A stretch of 64,000 nucleotides of DNA, taken from the NCBI RefSeq assembly GCF_900129575.1, contig NZ_FQWE01000003.1, forward strand, positions 310,001-374,000, written 5' to 3'. Positions 44,992 through 53,760 of the stretch are shown piece by piece. The notes below the pieces were generated by a model. It was not told the DNA's origin, did not search any database, and worked only from the letters and a program-made list of their open reading frames with translations. Positions within the stretch are counted from its first letter, which is position 1. Each line of letters opens with the position of its first letter. The DNA is from Flavobacterium segetis. Lineage in GTDB: Bacteria; Bacteroidota; Bacteroidia; Flavobacteriales; Flavobacteriaceae. The position numbers were made by a program, and so were the translations under genes.

Positions 44992-45225
44992 TTAGACAAT
45001 TTTTAAATTGTTATTTAAATGATCTAGTAATGCTTGTACTTTTTCAAAATCGTTAAAATGAATTTTAAGTTTGATTCCACCGTAAGCAAAACTTGCAAAT
45101 GGATCTACTGAAACTATTGTTTCATTTTCAAAAAAATAATAAATTTCTTCCTGTTCTAATAAATGTTTAATAACTACAATTTCGTGTGAATAATTAAAAA
45201 TTGCAATGGTTTGAAATTCTTCCAT
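44992..45225 (-). CDS. DUF2007-family protein
   Basis: The 77-residue soluble protein has the DUF2007 ferredoxin-like core: an N-terminal strand (FQTIAIFNYSHE), a helix (IVVIKHLLEQEEI), a YYFFENET strand and a C-terminal IHFNDFEKVQALLDHL helix. Such proteins are described as putative signal-transducing domains without a proven ligand. It borders the gene-free candidate origin and is divergent from rnr. Confidence 0.75.
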   Translation of the reverse strand: MEEFQTIAIFNYSHEIVVIKHLLEQEEIYYFFENETIVSVDPFASFAYGGIKLKIHFNDFEKVQALLDHLNNNLKIV

Positions 45226-45344
45226 TTTATATTGTTTTTATAAAGATACAACTATTCAGTAAAGTTATATTTTCTTTAAATCTGTGAAGTCTTAACGGAT
45301 AAGAGTTTAGTATTTTGTAATTTTAGACCTTTAAGAAAAGTTTT

Positions 45345-47537
45345 ATGAGTAAAAGATTAAGAAAGCCGGTAAAAAAAGGGAAAGATTTCTCTGAAAAAAT
45401 AGTTAAAATATTATCGCAAAGTGCTAATAAAGCATTTAATTACAAACAAATAGGAGCAAAGCTAGAGTTAGATGATACCGAAAGTAGAAATCAAATTATC
45501 AAAGACTTGAAAATTTTAGCTGCTCAGAACACAATTATAGAAGCAGAACCTGGAAAGTATCTCATAAAAGCAGTAAGTAAAGATTATTACGAAGGTAAAA
45601 TCGATATGACGGGTCGCAAAACAGCTTACTTTGTCTCTACTGAACTAGAGGAAGATGTTTTTATTCCAACTAATAATTTGAATCATGCCTTAGATAAAGA
45701 TATAGTTAAAGTATATGTTTATAACCGCAGGAAAGGAAAAAAGCCAGAAGGGGAAGTTATTGAAGTTATTGAAAGGAATAAAACTGATTTTGTTGGTGTT
45801 ATTGACATTCAGGCTAATTTTGCTTTCGTTTCTACTGCAAATCCAAAAATGTATACTGATATTTTTATTCCAAAAGATAAGATTGGTGAGGCCGAACAAG
45901 GTGATGTTGTTTTAGTTCATATCGAAGATTGGCCTGCTAGAGCTGATAGTCCTTTTGGTTCAGTGATTAAAGTTTTAGGAAAACCGGGAGAACATGATAC
46001 CGAAATTCATGCAATTCTTGCTGAATATGGTTTACCAGCAGAATTTCCGATAGAGGTAGAGACATTTGCACAAAAAATTGATACTTCTATAACTGAAATT
46101 GAAATTTCAAAACGTCGCGATATGCGTGATACTTTGACATTCACAATTGATCCAAAAGACGCTAAAGATTTTGATGACGCACTTTCATTTAAGAAATTAG
46201 AAAATGGGAATTACGAAATAGGAATTCATATTGCTGATGTTTCATATTACTTACAAGAAGGAACAATTTTAGATGATGAAGCATATCAGCGTGCAACTTC
46301 GGTGTATTTAGTTGATAGAGTTGTACCTATGTTGCCCGAAGTTTTATCGAATTTTGCTTGTTCATTGCGACCAAATGAAGAGAAATATACATTTTCAGCA
46401 ATTTTTGAGATCAATGAAAATGCTCAAGTTATGAATCAGTGGTTTGGTAGAACTGTAATGTATTCTGATCAACGTTTTGCTTATGAAGAAGCACAGTATA
46501 TCATAGAAACAAAAGATGATACAATTCCAGCAGAAACTTCTATTACTGGAGCATCTTATCAAGTTTCGAAAGAAATCGTTGCAGCAACACTTAAAATGGA
46601 TGAATTAGCTAAGATTCTTAGAAAAAAGAGAATGGCTGAAGGAGCTATAACTTTTGATAAGGTAGAAGTGAAATTCAACCTAGATCAAGAAGGGGAACCT
46701 CAAGGTGTCTATTTTAAAGTTTCTAAAGATGCCAATCATTTAATTGAAGAATTTATGCTTTTAGCTAATAGGAAAGTGGCAGAGTATATAGGAAAGCAAA
46801 AGAAAACCTTTATTTACAGAATTCATGATGAACCAAACGAAGATAAATTAATTGCTATGCAAACGGTAATCGCCAAGTTTGGTTATAAAATTGATTTTCG
46901 TAATAAAGGAGATATTTCTAAATCATTAAATGCTTTAATGGAAGAAGTAAATGGCAAGAAAGAACAAAATCTAATTGATACCTTGGCAATTAGAAGTATG
47001 AGTAAAGCTAAATATTCAACAGATAATATTGGTCATTATGGTTTAGCGTTTGACTACTATTCTCATTTTACTTCACCTATTCGTCGTTATCCTGATGTAA
47101 TGGTGCATCGATTGTTACAACATTATCTTGATGGAGGAAAATCAGTTGATGAAGAAACGTATGAAACTAAATGTTTACATTCCTCAACAATGGAAGGCTT
47201 AGCCACACATGCTGAAAGAGATTCTATAAAATATATGCAAGTGAAATACATGCAAGATCATAAAGATGAAGAGTTTTTAGGAGTTATATCTGGTGTTACA
47301 GAATGGGGAATTTATGTAGAAATCATCGAGAATAAGTGTGAAGGAATGTGCAGAATTAGGGATATAAAAGATGATTATTACACCTTTGATGAAAAGCAAT
47401 ATGCATTAACAGGAGCTACTTCAGGTAAATTATTACAATTAGGAGATGAAATTTACGTTAAAGTAAAAAATGCCGATTTAGTTAAAAAACAACTTGATTT
47501 TAATTTTTTAAGAAGAAGTGAAGAATTAGTAAAATAA
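45345..47537 (+). CDS. rnr: Ribonuclease R
   Basis: The 730-residue exoribonuclease has N-terminal winged-helix and cold-shock-type domains (about residues 1-235), the RNB catalytic domain with the metal-binding FTIDPKDAKDFDDALS (about 266-281) and HIADVSYYLQEG (about 297-308), PIRRYPDVMVHRLLQHYLDG (about 581-600) and a C-terminal S1 domain. It degrades structured RNA in the 3'-to-5' direction. The next gene follows after three bp, in an apparent operon with a GIN-domain protein. Confidence 0.96.
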   Translation: MSKRLRKPVKKGKDFSEKIVKILSQSANKAFNYKQIGAKLELDDTESRNQIIKDLKILAAQNTIIEAEPGKYLIKAVSKDYYEGKIDMTGRKTAYFVSTELEEDVFIPTNNLNHALDKDIVKVYVYNRRKGKKPEGEVIEVIERNKTDFVGVIDIQANFAFVSTANPKMYTDIFIPKDKIGEAEQGDVVLVHIEDWPARADSPFGSVIKVLGKPGEHDTEIHAILAEYGLPAEFPIEVETFAQKIDTSITEIEISKRRDMRDTLTFTIDPKDAKDFDDALSFKKLENGNYEIGIHIADVSYYLQEGTILDDEAYQRATSVYLVDRVVPMLPEVLSNFACSLRPNEEKYTFSAIFEINENAQVMNQWFGRTVMYSDQRFAYEEAQYIIETKDDTIPAETSITGASYQVSKEIVAATLKMDELAKILRKKRMAEGAITFDKVEVKFNLDQEGEPQGVYFKVSKDANHLIEEFMLLANRKVAEYIGKQKKTFIYRIHDEPNEDKLIAMQTVIAKFGYKIDFRNKGDISKSLNALMEEVNGKKEQNLIDTLAIRSMSKAKYSTDNIGHYGLAFDYYSHFTSPIRRYPDVMVHRLLQHYLDGGKSVDEETYETKCLHSSTMEGLATHAERDSIKYMQVKYMQDHKDEEFLGVISGVTEWGIYVEIIENKCEGMCRIRDIKDDYYTFDEKQYALTGATSGKLLQLGDEIYVKVKNADLVKKQLDFNFLRRSEELVK

Positions 47538-47540
47538 TAA

Positions 47541-48212
47541 ATGATGAAAAAAATAGCAATTATTGCATTTGTATTTTTAAGCCAAATTACAATTGCGCAA
47601 GTAACTAGAAATTTAGGAGACTTTGATGAAGTCAAAGTTTTTGATAAAATAAATGTAAAGTTGATTCCAGCTTCAGAAAATAAAATAATGATTACAGGAG
47701 CTCGAGCTGAAGAAATGCAAACTGTGAATAAAAATGGAGAATTAAAAATTAGAATGCCCTTTCCTAAACTTTTGTCAGGAGATGATATCATGGTTAAATT
47801 ATATTTTAAAAAGTTAGAAAGTATATCAGTAAGTGAAGGGTCTTATGTTTCAAGTGAGATTGATTTCAAGCAAACTAGTTTAGAATTAAACGCCACAAGT
47901 GGAGGAGAAATTGATCTGGAATTAAGCGTTGATAAGGTTAGCACAAAAGCCAATGCCGGTGGAATTATAAATATTGTAGGAAAGGCTACTAATCATGATG
48001 TAAAAATCACATCAGGAGGAATTCTAAATGCAAAAGATTTAGAGACAGCGCAAACGTCTATAAGTGTATCTGCAGGCGGTCAATCAGAGGTTCGAGCTAG
48101 TACCTTAGTGGATGCTAAAGTAAAAGCTGGTGGTTCTATTTTTATTTATGGTAAGCCAAAGCAGATCAATAAAGATGTTTTTATTGGTGGAACTATTTTA
48201 GAAAAAAATTAG
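47541..48212 (+). CDS. Exported head GIN domain protein (DUF2807)
   Basis: The 223-residue protein has a signal peptide (residues 1-20, ending TIAQ) and then a right-handed beta-helix-like GIN domain: NLGDFDEVKVFDKINVKLIP near the start, repeated V-S-A-G-G / T-S-G-G turns (TSGGEIDLELS, NAGGIINIVG, TSGGILNAKD, SAGGQSEVRAS). Many Bacteroidota encode several such proteins in the periplasm or outer membrane; ligand and role are not established. It lies three bp after rnr and 40 bp before a LysE-type gene. Confidence 0.85.
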   Translation: MMKKIAIIAFVFLSQITIAQVTRNLGDFDEVKVFDKINVKLIPASENKIMITGARAEEMQTVNKNGELKIRMPFPKLLSGDDIMVKLYFKKLESISVSEGSYVSSEIDFKQTSLELNATSGGEIDLELSVDKVSTKANAGGIINIVGKATNHDVKITSGGILNAKDLETAQTSISVSAGGQSEVRASTLVDAKVKAGGSIFIYGKPKQINKDVFIGGTILEKN

Positions 48213-48252
48213 TATTTTCCCATTAATTTTTAAGCAATTAATTTAGATTTTA

Positions 48253-48930
48253 ATGATAAATGATATTTTAGCTGGTATACCTTGGGGAATTTTTTTAAGT
48301 TTCATGATAGGCCCTGTATTTTTTATTTTACTAGAAACTAGTATTATAAAAGGGTTTAGAGCAGCATTGGTATTTGATTTAGGAGTGATTTTAGGTGATA
48401 TTGTATTTATTGGTATAGCATATTTAGGCAGTTTTAGATTAATTCAAAGTTTAAAGGATCAGCCAGCTTTATTTATATTTGGAGGAGTATTGATGTTATC
48501 ATACGGTGTAATTTCATTTTTTCAATTAAAAAAAGAACAGAAAATAAACACTGATTTAATTGATAAAGAAATTATAAAAAAGAATTATGGAAGTTTATTT
48601 ATCAAGGGCTTTTTTTTAAATATTATTAATATTGGTGTGCTGGGTTTTTGGTTAGCAATTATTATATCTGTGGGTCCTAAATTAGAAATGCAAACCTCCA
48701 GAATGATTACTTTTTTTACAACAGTAATTTTATCATATTTGGTAGTTGATTGTATTAAAATATTACTAGCTAAACAGTTAAAAAATAAATTAACACCTGT
48801 TAATATATTGAAAATAAAAAAAGGAATAAGCATCGTTTTAATGATTTTTGGAACTGTTTTAATCACACAAGGTTGGTTTCCGAAAGAAAAAGAAATGGTA
48901 AAACATGCTTTAGAAAAAATTGATAAGTAA
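48253..48930 (+). CDS. LysE-family translocator
   Basis: The 225-residue protein has six hydrophobic segments (about residues 5-25, 38-60, 70-88, 115-137, 150-170 and 192-210) and the LysE/RhtB start GIPWGIFLSFMIGPVFFILL. This superfamily exports amino acids and related compounds; the substrate is unknown. Neighbours rnr and the GIN-domain gene are upstream. A strong terminator follows. Confidence 0.87.
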   Translation: MINDILAGIPWGIFLSFMIGPVFFILLETSIIKGFRAALVFDLGVILGDIVFIGIAYLGSFRLIQSLKDQPALFIFGGVLMLSYGVISFFQLKKEQKINTDLIDKEIIKKNYGSLFIKGFFLNIINIGVLGFWLAIIISVGPKLEMQTSRMITFFTTVILSYLVVDCIKILLAKQLKNKLTPVNILKIKKGISIVLMIFGTVLITQGWFPKEKEMVKHALEKIDK

Positions 48931-48957
48931 GATTTTGTAGAATTTACTAATAAACAT

Positions 48958-48999
48958 AATCCTAATTGTGAATGAAAGTTCAGAATTAGGATTTTTTTT
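48958..48999 (+). terminator. Terminator of the rnr-GIN-LysE operon
   Basis: AATCCTAATT (48958-48967) pairs with AATTAGGATT (48984-48993) in a perfect 10-bp stem with a 16-base loop, followed by six more T. Confidence 0.85.
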
Positions 49000-49025
49000 G
49001 CTTTAATTGAATTTAAAACCAATAA

Positions 49026-49893
49026 AATCAAATTCAATTATTTTATTTTCTTCGAATTTAATGAACTATAAGCATGATTGGATCCATTCCAATTGTTACG
49101 CTGGAAGCGTCTCAACAACTTAGAGCAACGTAGTAATGATGCTTCCAGCATGACAATGTTAGTACTTAAAAATCAAATTCAATTATTTTATTTTCTTCGG
49201 ATTTAATGAAGTATAATCATGATTGTATCCATTCCCATTGTGCCGCTGGAAGCATCTCAACAATTTAGAGCAACTTAGTAGCGATGCTTCCAGCATGACA
49301 ATGTTAGTACTTAAAAATCAAATTCAATTATTTTATTTTCTGCGGATTTAATGAAGTATAATCATGATTGTATCCATTCCCATTGTGCCTCTGGAAGCGT
49401 CTCAACAACCTAGAGCAACGTAGTAGTGATGCTTGCGGCATGACAATGGTAGTACTTAAAAATCAAATTCAATTATTTTATTTTCTTCGAATTTAATGAA
49501 GTATAATCATGATTGTATCCATTCCAATTGTTACGCTGGAAGCTTTAAATTGACTTAGAGCAATTTAGTAGTGATGCTTCCAGCATGACAATGTTAGTAA
49601 TTAAAAATCAAATTCAATTATTTTATTTTCTTCGGATTTACTGAAGTATAAGCATGATTAGATCCATTCCAATTGTCACGCTGGAAGCTTTAAATTGACT
49701 TAGAGCAATTTAGTAGCGATGCTTCCAGCATGACAATGTTAGTACTTAAAAATCAAATTCAATTATTTTATTTCTTCAAATAAAGGAAGTATATGCATGA
49801 TTGGATCCATTCCAATTGTCCCGCTGGAAGCGTCTCAACAAATTAGAGCAACTGTGTAGCGATGCTTCCAGCATGACAATGTTAATACTTAAA
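49026..49893. repeat. Six tandem copies of a 145-bp hairpin-forming repeat
   Basis: Copies start at 49026, 49171, 49316, 49461, 49606 and 49751; the first five are exactly 145 bp and the last 143 bp. Each holds an AT-rich spacer (AATCAAATTCAATTATTTTA), a TATAATCATGATTG word and an imperfect dyad in which CGCTGGAAGCGTC or similar on the left faces GATGCTTCCAGCATGACAATG on the right, so each unit can fold into a hairpin of about 60-70 bases. Copies differ at scattered positions, with variation concentrated in the dyad loop. No start codon, open reading frame or spacer variation of CRISPR type is present. Confidence 0.9.
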
Positions 49894-49904
49894 AATCATT
49901 CATA

Positions 49905-49958
49905 AAAAAAACCTCCAAGTTTCCTTGAAGGTTTTAGAGGCATCGTCCGGATTCGAAC
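49905..49958 (-). pseudogene. Duplicated 3' end of tRNA-Cys plus its terminator
   Basis: This 54-bp segment is an exact direct copy of 49998-50051. It contains the terminator hairpin (49905-49936) and the last 21 nt of the tRNA, covering acceptor-stem 3' strand and part of the T-arm (49938-49958), and then diverges. It is 93 bp downstream of the intact copy in the direction of transcription. Such 3'-end duplications are the typical mark of integration at a tRNA attachment site, but nothing mobile remains between the copies. Confidence 0.85.
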
Positions 49959-49997
49959 GCAATATTTACTTAATTTTTCTTAAAAATTTGAACTAAT

Positions 49998-50029
49998 AAA
50001 AAAACCTCCAAGTTTCCTTGAAGGTTTTA
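49998..50029 (-). terminator. Terminator of tRNA-Cys
   Basis: On the minus strand AACCTTCAAGG and CTTGGAGGTT pair with a short loop and are followed by a run of seven U, directly after the tRNA 3' end. Confidence 0.8.
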
Positions 50030-50030
50030 G

Positions 50031-50101
50031 AGGCATCGTCCGGATTCGAACCGGAGTAGGAGCTTTTGCAGAGCCCAGCCTAGCCGCTCGGCCACGACGC
50101 C
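50031..50101 (-). tRNA. tRNA-Cys (anticodon GCA)
   Basis: The minus strand folds into a full cloverleaf of 71 nt. The acceptor stem pairs GGCGTCG (5') with CGATGCC (3'), with discriminator U. The anticodon stem GGGCT/AGCTC encloses the loop CTGCAAA, giving anticodon GCA, which reads cysteine UGC/UGU codons. The T-arm is CCGG-TTCGAAT-CCGG. CCA is not encoded. The gene stands alone between repeats and folB. Confidence 0.93.
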
Positions 50102-50227
50102 AGTTATTTACTGGGTTGCAAATGTACTATAAATAATCGAAATTCCAAATCGAAATTCTCGATATAAAAATAATTCTCTCAAATTTAAATCTAAAATCTA
50201 GATTCCTTAATCAACAATCATAAATCT

Positions 50228-50587
50228 TTAACTTCTATATTCTTCCATTTCAATAGTAACTGCCTCAACATCACCGCCAATAGGAGGATTTAGCTTAGAA
50301 ACGCCAACAATAATTCGTGATATCTCAGGGATTTCATCAAATATTCTGGTCACAATTCGATGTGCAACATGCTCTAGTAAATCAGCACGAATCGCCATTT
50401 CGTCGACAACAATTTGATTTAAAAGTACATAATCGACAGTGTCTTTTAAATTATCTGAAATACTTGATTTTCTTAAATCAGTTTTAACTTCCAAGTTCAC
50501 AATGTAATCAGATCCAATTTTTCCTTCTTCTATCAGACAACCGTGATACGAGTAGGTTCTAATATTTTTTAGCTTTATAATTCCCAT
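50228..50587 (-). CDS. folB: Dihydroneopterin aldolase
   Basis: The 119-residue enzyme cleaves 7,8-dihydroneopterin in folate biosynthesis. The N-terminal KLKNIRTYSYHGCLIEEGKIGS (about residues 5-26) holds the Tyr and the HG motif of the family, NLEVKTDL (about 31-38) the beta-strand, and VSKLNPPIGGDVEAVTIEM (about 95-113) the C-terminal substrate-binding loop. It is divergent from glnS, 51 bp from its start codon. Confidence 0.93.
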   Translation of the reverse strand: MGIIKLKNIRTYSYHGCLIEEGKIGSDYIVNLEVKTDLRKSSISDNLKDTVDYVLLNQIVVDEMAIRADLLEHVAHRIVTRIFDEIPEISRIIVGVSKLNPPIGGDVEAVTIEMEEYRS

Positions 50588-50638
50588 TTTCTATTTTCTA
50601 TGTTCTATTTTTTATCTTTGCTAAAATTAAGAAAAATT

Positions 50639-52741
50639 ATGTCAACCGAAGAAAAATCACTCCATTTTATAGAACAAATCATTGAGGACAGTTTAACTAA
50701 TGGTTTTCCAAAGGATAAATTACGCTTTCGATTTCCACCAGAGCCTAATGGTTATTTACACATAGGTCACGCCAAATCTATTTGCTTGAACTTTGGTTTA
50801 GGTTTGAAATATAATGCGCCGGTGAATCTTCGTTTTGATGATACAAACCCTGCAAAAGAAGAGCAAGAATACGTTGATGCAATTAAAGAAGATGTTAAAT
50901 GGCTAGGTTTTAACTGGAGTGAAGAATTGTATTCTTCTGATTATTTTCAGCAGTTATATGAATGGGCGGTTGAGATGATAAAAAATGGTAAAGCTTATGT
51001 TGACAGTCAGACTTCTGAAGAAATGGCTACGCAAAAAGGCACGCCAACGCAACCGGGGGTTGACGGACCTTTTAGAAGTCGGTCTGTACAAGAGAATTTA
51101 GATCTATTTGAAGCAATGAAGCGTGGCGATTATCCTGAAGGAAGTCATGTGTTGAGAGCTAAAATTGATATGAAATCAACAAATATGTTAATGCGTGATC
51201 CTTTGATGTATCGCATTTTACATCGTCATCATCATAGAACTGGATATAATTGGAATATTTATCCTATGTATGATTATGCGCACGGCGAAAGCGATTATGT
51301 AGAACAAATTTCGCATTCAATTTGTACCTTAGAATTTGTTATGCACAGGGAATTATACAATTGGTTTTTGGATCAAATTTATGATAACAATAGAGTTAGA
51401 CCACATCAGTATGAATTTGCACGGTTAAACCTTAATTATACGGTTATGAGTAAGCGGAAACTATTGCAATTAGTGCAAGAAAATATTGTGCATGGTTGGG
51501 ATGATCCAAGAATGCCTACCATATCTGGATTAAGAAGAAGGGGTTATACTGCAACTTCTATTCGTAAATTCTGTGATATTATTGGCGTTGCCAAAAGAGA
51601 AAATATCATTGATTATTCACTTTTAGAATTTTGCTTGCGTGAAGATTTAAATAAAATAGCTCCAAGAGTTATGGCTGTTTTAGATCCTATAAAATTAGTT
51701 ATTTCTAATTATCCTGACGATTTAGAGGAATGGTTAGACGCTGAAAATAATCAGGAAGATGAAACATCAGGTTATAGAAAAGTTCCTTTTTCAAGAGAAC
51801 TATATATTGAAAGGGAAGACTTTCTTGAAGATGCGCCTGCTAAATTTTTTAGGTTGAGTCTAGGTAGGGAGGTACGTTTAAAAAATGCTTACATTATCAA
51901 AGGAGAGAGCGTTATAAAGGATCAAACAGGAAATATTACTGAAATTTATGCTACTTATGATGTTGATAGTAAAAGTGGAAGTGGTAATGAAGCGAGTACA
52001 CGTAAAGTTGCTGGAACACTTCACTGGGTTTCTATAAAACATGCAATAGAAACTGAAGTTCGTCTATATGACAGGTTATTTATTGATGAAGCGCCTGATA
52101 GTCACAAGGAGAAAAACTTTTTAGAATTTATAAATCCTAATTCGTTAGAAGTTATTAAGGGGTACGTAGAACCTACTTTGGCGGAGGCTAAACCTGGAGA
52201 GAAGTTCCAGTTCCAACGATTAGGTTATTTTAATGTGGACAATGACTCGACAAGCGAAAAAATTGTATTCAATAAGACCGTTGGTTTAAAAGATGCTTGG
52301 GAAGAGAAAGGAAAAAAGGAAGAAAATTTATTGATGAATACGCAAAAAGAAATCAATAAATATGTAAAAGAAAAGGAGGAGAACAATGCTCTTTTGATTT
52401 TGCACGCGATAGTTGAAAATATAGTAAGTATTGATAATTACAGTTTACTAGTAAACACAATTGTCAAAAATATTAAAAACGACAGTAACTCGTTACTGTT
52501 CTCAAATTTGATATTGCAACATTCTAAAAAAGTTAAGTTCAAAGATATTGAAGAAGATTTATTAACTAAATTATATTCGATGTCACTAAGAAGTCAATTA
52601 GCTGAAGTTAGAATTTCAGCAATTACAAATCTTCAAAATGATTCCCATAATTATAGTCTTTTCGAAACTCAACTTTCTGATTTAAAAATTTCAGAGAAAA
52701 ATGAGAAAGTTTTACAATTAATAGCAGATCGAAAAATTTAA
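50639..52741 (+). CDS. glnS: Glutamine--tRNA ligase with C-terminal extension
   Basis: From MSTEEKS the protein has 700 residues. The class I synthetase core has PPEPNGYLHIGHAKSICLNF (about residues 33-52), the KMSKS-like VMSKRKL (about 264-270) and the anticodon-binding beta-barrels up to about 555, as in GlnRS from other bacteria. The remaining 140 or so residues form an extra C-terminal helical domain (KYVKEKEENNALLILHAIVENI, about 580-601) that is not part of the standard enzyme. Bacteroidota often carry a YqeY-like tail here, but this one lacks motifs I can name. The upstream ORF extension of 13 codons is not a likely start. Confidence 0.93.
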   Translation: MSTEEKSLHFIEQIIEDSLTNGFPKDKLRFRFPPEPNGYLHIGHAKSICLNFGLGLKYNAPVNLRFDDTNPAKEEQEYVDAIKEDVKWLGFNWSEELYSSDYFQQLYEWAVEMIKNGKAYVDSQTSEEMATQKGTPTQPGVDGPFRSRSVQENLDLFEAMKRGDYPEGSHVLRAKIDMKSTNMLMRDPLMYRILHRHHHRTGYNWNIYPMYDYAHGESDYVEQISHSICTLEFVMHRELYNWFLDQIYDNNRVRPHQYEFARLNLNYTVMSKRKLLQLVQENIVHGWDDPRMPTISGLRRRGYTATSIRKFCDIIGVAKRENIIDYSLLEFCLREDLNKIAPRVMAVLDPIKLVISNYPDDLEEWLDAENNQEDETSGYRKVPFSRELYIEREDFLEDAPAKFFRLSLGREVRLKNAYIIKGESVIKDQTGNITEIYATYDVDSKSGSGNEASTRKVAGTLHWVSIKHAIETEVRLYDRLFIDEAPDSHKEKNFLEFINPNSLEVIKGYVEPTLAEAKPGEKFQFQRLGYFNVDNDSTSEKIVFNKTVGLKDAWEEKGKKEENLLMNTQKEINKYVKEKEENNALLILHAIVENIVSIDNYSLLVNTIVKNIKNDSNSLLFSNLILQHSKKVKFKDIEEDLLTKLYSMSLRSQLAEVRISAITNLQNDSHNYSLFETQLSDLKISEKNEKVLQLIADRKI

Positions 52742-52772
52742 TTTCAAATTATTATTATAGATTTCGCAAATT

Positions 52773-52805
52773 AAAAGCTCTCTTTCAAGAGGGCTTTTAT
52801 TATTA
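52773..52805 (+). terminator. Terminator of glnS
   Basis: AAAAGCTCTCTT (52773-52784) and AAGAGGGCTTTT (52787-52798) pair over 12 bp with a two-base loop, followed by ATTATTATT, a weak U-tract. The remaining gap to 53044 holds no gene. Confidence 0.7.
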
Positions 52806-53044
52806 TTAGTTTTAACTATCGATTTCAAGATTTTTATTTATTATTTCTATTAAAAACTATTAACATAAACGCTTTTTAAGAACATAATTTTTAAAATACA
52901 TATACTTACGCGATATCTAAAATATCGATTCATATGTCGCTTTGAAATGCTTTTTACATAGTTGTCATGCAGTTTAACGAGTTGTTAACTTAATATTGTT
53001 AATATTATTGTAACTTTAAAGAACAAACTATAAAAAAACAAATT

Positions 53045-53374
53045 ATGTCAAATAATACGGGAAATACATTGGTTGCTGTTTTAGCTGGAATTGCAATAGG
53101 AGCTGGAATTGGAATTTTATATGCTCCAGACAAAGGTTCAAAAACTAGAAGAAAAGTTAAAGATGGTTTTGATGATGCAAAAAACGATTTACATCACAAG
53201 TTTGATATTGTTTCATCTCAATTGAGTGATAAATTATCAAGTGCAAAATTTGATTTAGAAGAAACTTATGAGGATCTACTATCAAACATGAGCAATAAAA
53301 CAGATGATGTTATTTCATTTTTAGAAGAAAAATTGGCTGATTTAAAAAAGCAAAAAGCTAAACTTCAAAAATAA
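53045..53374 (+). CDS. YtxH domain-containing protein
   Basis: The 109-residue protein has a short hydrophobic N-terminal segment with the typical YtxH glycine-rich word VLAGIAIGAGIGILYAPDKG (about residues 12-31), followed by a basic, Lys/Asp-rich amphipathic helix. YtxH proteins are general-stress membrane-associated proteins, originally annotated in Bacillus; the role is not established. It begins an operon-like set of three small genes with spacings of 35 and 0 bp. Confidence 0.85.
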   Translation: MSNNTGNTLVAVLAGIAIGAGIGILYAPDKGSKTRRKVKDGFDDAKNDLHHKFDIVSSQLSDKLSSAKFDLEETYEDLLSNMSNKTDDVISFLEEKLADLKKQKAKLQK

Positions 53375-53409
53375 ATAATCTACTGTTTAATAATTGAAAA
53401 AAATATTTT

Positions 53410-53760
53410 ATGGCATTTGAAGAACTTAAAGAAAATACTGAATTTATCCAAGAAAACATTCATGACTATATTAAGACTAATGTTTCTTATTATAAACTTT
53501 TAGGATTTAAGATTGCAGTAAAATCAATTTCTGTAATCTTAAAATTTTCTATAATTTTTATCTGTTTAATTATAGTTTTACTATTTTGCTCCGTTGCAGG
53601 TGCATTAGCAATTGGAAAATATATAGATAATTATCCCCTAGGATTTCTCATAATTGCAGGTTTATTTTTAGTCATAGCATTATTTTTAATAGTGCTAAAG
53701 AGTAGGATAGGAGAAAAGCCAGTTTTAAAGAAGTTTTCAGAAATATTTTTTAATGATTAA
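53410..53760 (+). CDS. Phage holin-family/DUF1469-like membrane protein
   Basis: The 116-residue protein has a charged N-terminal helix (MAFEELKENTEFIQENIHDY) and two membrane helices (about residues 45-70 and 75-95), the layout of the putative Actinobacterial holin-X/DUF1469 group often found in stress operons. Whether it acts as a holin is doubtful; the neighbours are a YtxH protein and a small helical protein, which fits a stress-related membrane operon. Its stop codon is followed directly by the next start. Confidence 0.65.
   Translation: MAFEELKENTEFIQENIHDYIKTNVSYYKLLGFKIAVKSISVILKFSIIFICLIIVLLFCSVAGALAIGKYIDNYPLGFLIIAGLFLVIALFLIVLKSRIGEKPVLKKFSEIFFND

Noticed and set aside
48585..49037. 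150-codon minus-strand open frame across the LysE gene and its terminator
   Set aside because: Its front spans the terminator and most of it is antisense to a well-supported transporter gene; it has no recognisable domain.
49026..49893. CRISPR-like repeat array
   Set aside because: Units are 145 bp, directly adjacent and internally palindromic; there are no variable spacers of CRISPR length and no cas genes.
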